Assembly (NCBI GenBank): GCA_025354075.1
Contig: JANXNO010000225.1
Location: 1-7,671 of the forward strand
DNA length: 7,671 nucleotides
Direction: 5' to 3'
Origin: Burkholderiales bacterium
GTDB taxonomy: Bacteria; Pseudomonadota; Gammaproteobacteria; Burkholderiales; Casimicrobiaceae
In this document: positions 6,662 to 7,671 of the stretch, piece after piece
Numbering within the stretch: position 1 is the stretch's first letter
Layout: each line of letters opens with the position of its first letter
Translations under genes and position numbers: made by a program
The notes under the pieces: generated by a model
The model's database searches: none
What the model saw: the letters and a program-made list of their open reading frames with translations, nothing else
What the model was told of the DNA's origin: nothing

Positions 6662-7671
6662 AGACACTGCGACGCTATCTGGCCAAGGAGGTCGTGCTCT
6701 CCGGTCTGCTGGTGCTGGCAGCGCTATTGATGCTGTGGGTGTTCTACGACCTGCTGGCCGAGCTGGGCTCGCTCAAGGCGCTCAACACCGCGCAATTTCT
6801 GGTGCTGGTCGCGGCTACCGTTCCAGGGCATTTATATGAATTGATTCCCATCGCCGCGCTGATCGGCACATTGTTCGCTCTGGCGCAACTCGCGAGCAAC
6901 AGCGAATATGGCGTGATGCGCACGTCCGGCGTCTCAACACTGCAAGTGGCGGGGGTTTTGTTAAGCGTGAGCCTGGTGGCGGCATCCATCGTTTTTGTGG
7001 TGGGTGAATACGTCGTGCCGCGCGCTGAGCAGCTCATCCTGAGGGTGCGCGCGTTCTCAGGTGCCAGCCCACTGGTCGCGCGTACCTTTGAATCCGGCTT
7101 CTGGTTTAAGGATGGCAACACGTTTATCAACATCGGCAGCGTCCTGCCCGATGGTGCGCTCAAAACCGTGCGTGTATTCGAATACGCGGATGGCACCAAT
7201 CTCGCCCGCACCATCATTGCCGATGGAGCGACGTTTCAGGCCGGGCAACAGTGGAATTTGCAGCGAGTAACAGAAACCCAGTTTGACGCCGATGCCAGCG
7301 TCACCGTGCTAAAGCAGGATCAACGTCCCTGGAACACCGTACTCACGCCGAATATGCTCTCGGTGCTACAGATCGCGCCAGAGCGGCTGTCGATCGCCGG
7401 GCTGTGGGAATACATCTCACATCTGCGCAACAACAAGCAGGATTCGCGACGATTCGAGGTGGCACTATGGGGCAAATTTTTCTACCCGCTTGCCACGTGT
7501 GTGCTGATGTTGCTAGCGCTGCCGTTTGCGCAGATTCAACAGCGTTCAGCGGGCATTGGCACCCGGATTTTTGTTGGCATTTTGTTGGGGCTCGTATTCA
7601 TCGTCTGCAACAGGCTGTTTTCGTACCTCGCGTTGTTGCATGAATGGCCACCGTTTCTGGGTGCGATTTTG
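6658..7671 (+). CDS. lptG: Lipopolysaccharide export permease LptG, 3' end outside window
   Basis: Second transmembrane subunit of LptB2FG, pairing with LptF to form the cavity that extracts lipopolysaccharide. I translated 338 codons with no stop; E. coli LptG has 360 residues, so roughly 20-40 are missing, including most of the last membrane helix. Visible segments: a basic N-terminus (MKTLRRYLAKE), membrane helices at about 12-36, 60-79 and 97-120, a periplasmic jellyroll domain at about 121-265, then helices at about 272-292 and 299-323. The cytoplasmic loop after helix 2 reads ASNSEYGVMRTSGVS (79-93), the coupling helix for LptB; E83 aligns with the known coupling glutamate of LptG. The periplasmic stretch ESGFWFKDGNTFINIGSV (145-162), with W149 and FINIG, is characteristic of LptG and separates it from its paralogue LptF. 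It begins inside the lptF stop codon and shares its transcript. Confidence 0.96.
   Translation, partial: MKTLRRYLAKEVVLSGLLVLAALLMLWVFYDLLAELGSLKALNTAQFLVLVAATVPGHLYELIPIAALIGTLFALAQLASNSEYGVMRTSGVSTLQVAGVLLSVSLVAASIVFVVGEYVVPRAEQLILRVRAFSGASPLVARTFESGFWFKDGNTFINIGSVLPDGALKTVRVFEYADGTNLARTIIADGATFQAGQQWNLQRVTETQFDADASVTVLKQDQRPWNTVLTPNMLSVLQIAPERLSIAGLWEYISHLRNNKQDSRRFEVALWGKFFYPLATCVLMLLALPFAQIQQRSAGIGTRIFVGILLGLVFIVCNRLFSYLALLHEWPPFLGAIL

Noticed and set aside
1..7671. tRNA/rRNA genes, CRISPR arrays, insertion sequences, toxin-antitoxin or defence genes
   Set aside because: No repeat-spacer pattern, transposase, terminal repeats or RNA-gene signature was seen. The window is filled by six housekeeping-type genes with short gaps.

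Overview
This is a chromosomal housekeeping segment of a Gram-negative proteobacterium, most likely a betaproteobacterium (Burkholderiales-like). Two things support this: the moderately GC-rich coding sequence, and the gene order lptG-lptF / pepA-holC-(uncharacterised gene)-valS. The lptFG-pepA-holC-valS order is also known from Escherichia coli. Lineage below the class level is inference. There are no RNA genes, mobile elements, CRISPR arrays or horizontally acquired cassettes that I can support.

Layout. Four genes lie on the minus strand, read from right to left. pepA (leucyl aminopeptidase, 5464 to 3983) is followed after 25 bases by holC (DNA polymerase III chi subunit, 3957 to 3541). After 34 more bases comes an uncharacterised 226-residue protein with a Pro/Ala-rich middle and a helical C-terminus (3506 to 2826). 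Then, after a 211-base AT-rich gap holding several inverted repeats, comes valS (valyl-tRNA synthetase, 2614 to 1), which runs off the left edge without its C-terminal arm. On the plus strand, lptF (5546-6661) diverges from pepA across an 81-base intergenic region. It overlaps lptG by an ATGA junction, and lptG runs off the right edge roughly 20-40 codons before its expected end.

How the genes work together. LptF and LptG are the two membrane subunits of the LptB2FG ABC transporter, which extracts lipopolysaccharide from the inner membrane. They are almost certainly translated as a coupled pair. PepA, HolC and ValS have unrelated jobs (peptide turnover, replisome clamp-loader/SSB contact, tRNA charging) and share a locus by conserved synteny. 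The short pepA-holC-orf226 gaps suggest one transcript. The longer AT-rich gap suggests valS may also have its own promoter.

I looked for an undescribed system and did not find one. The items most worth a second look are the uncharacterised gene inserted between holC and valS, the structured leader of valS, and non-consensus residues in two motifs of the ValRS editing domain.
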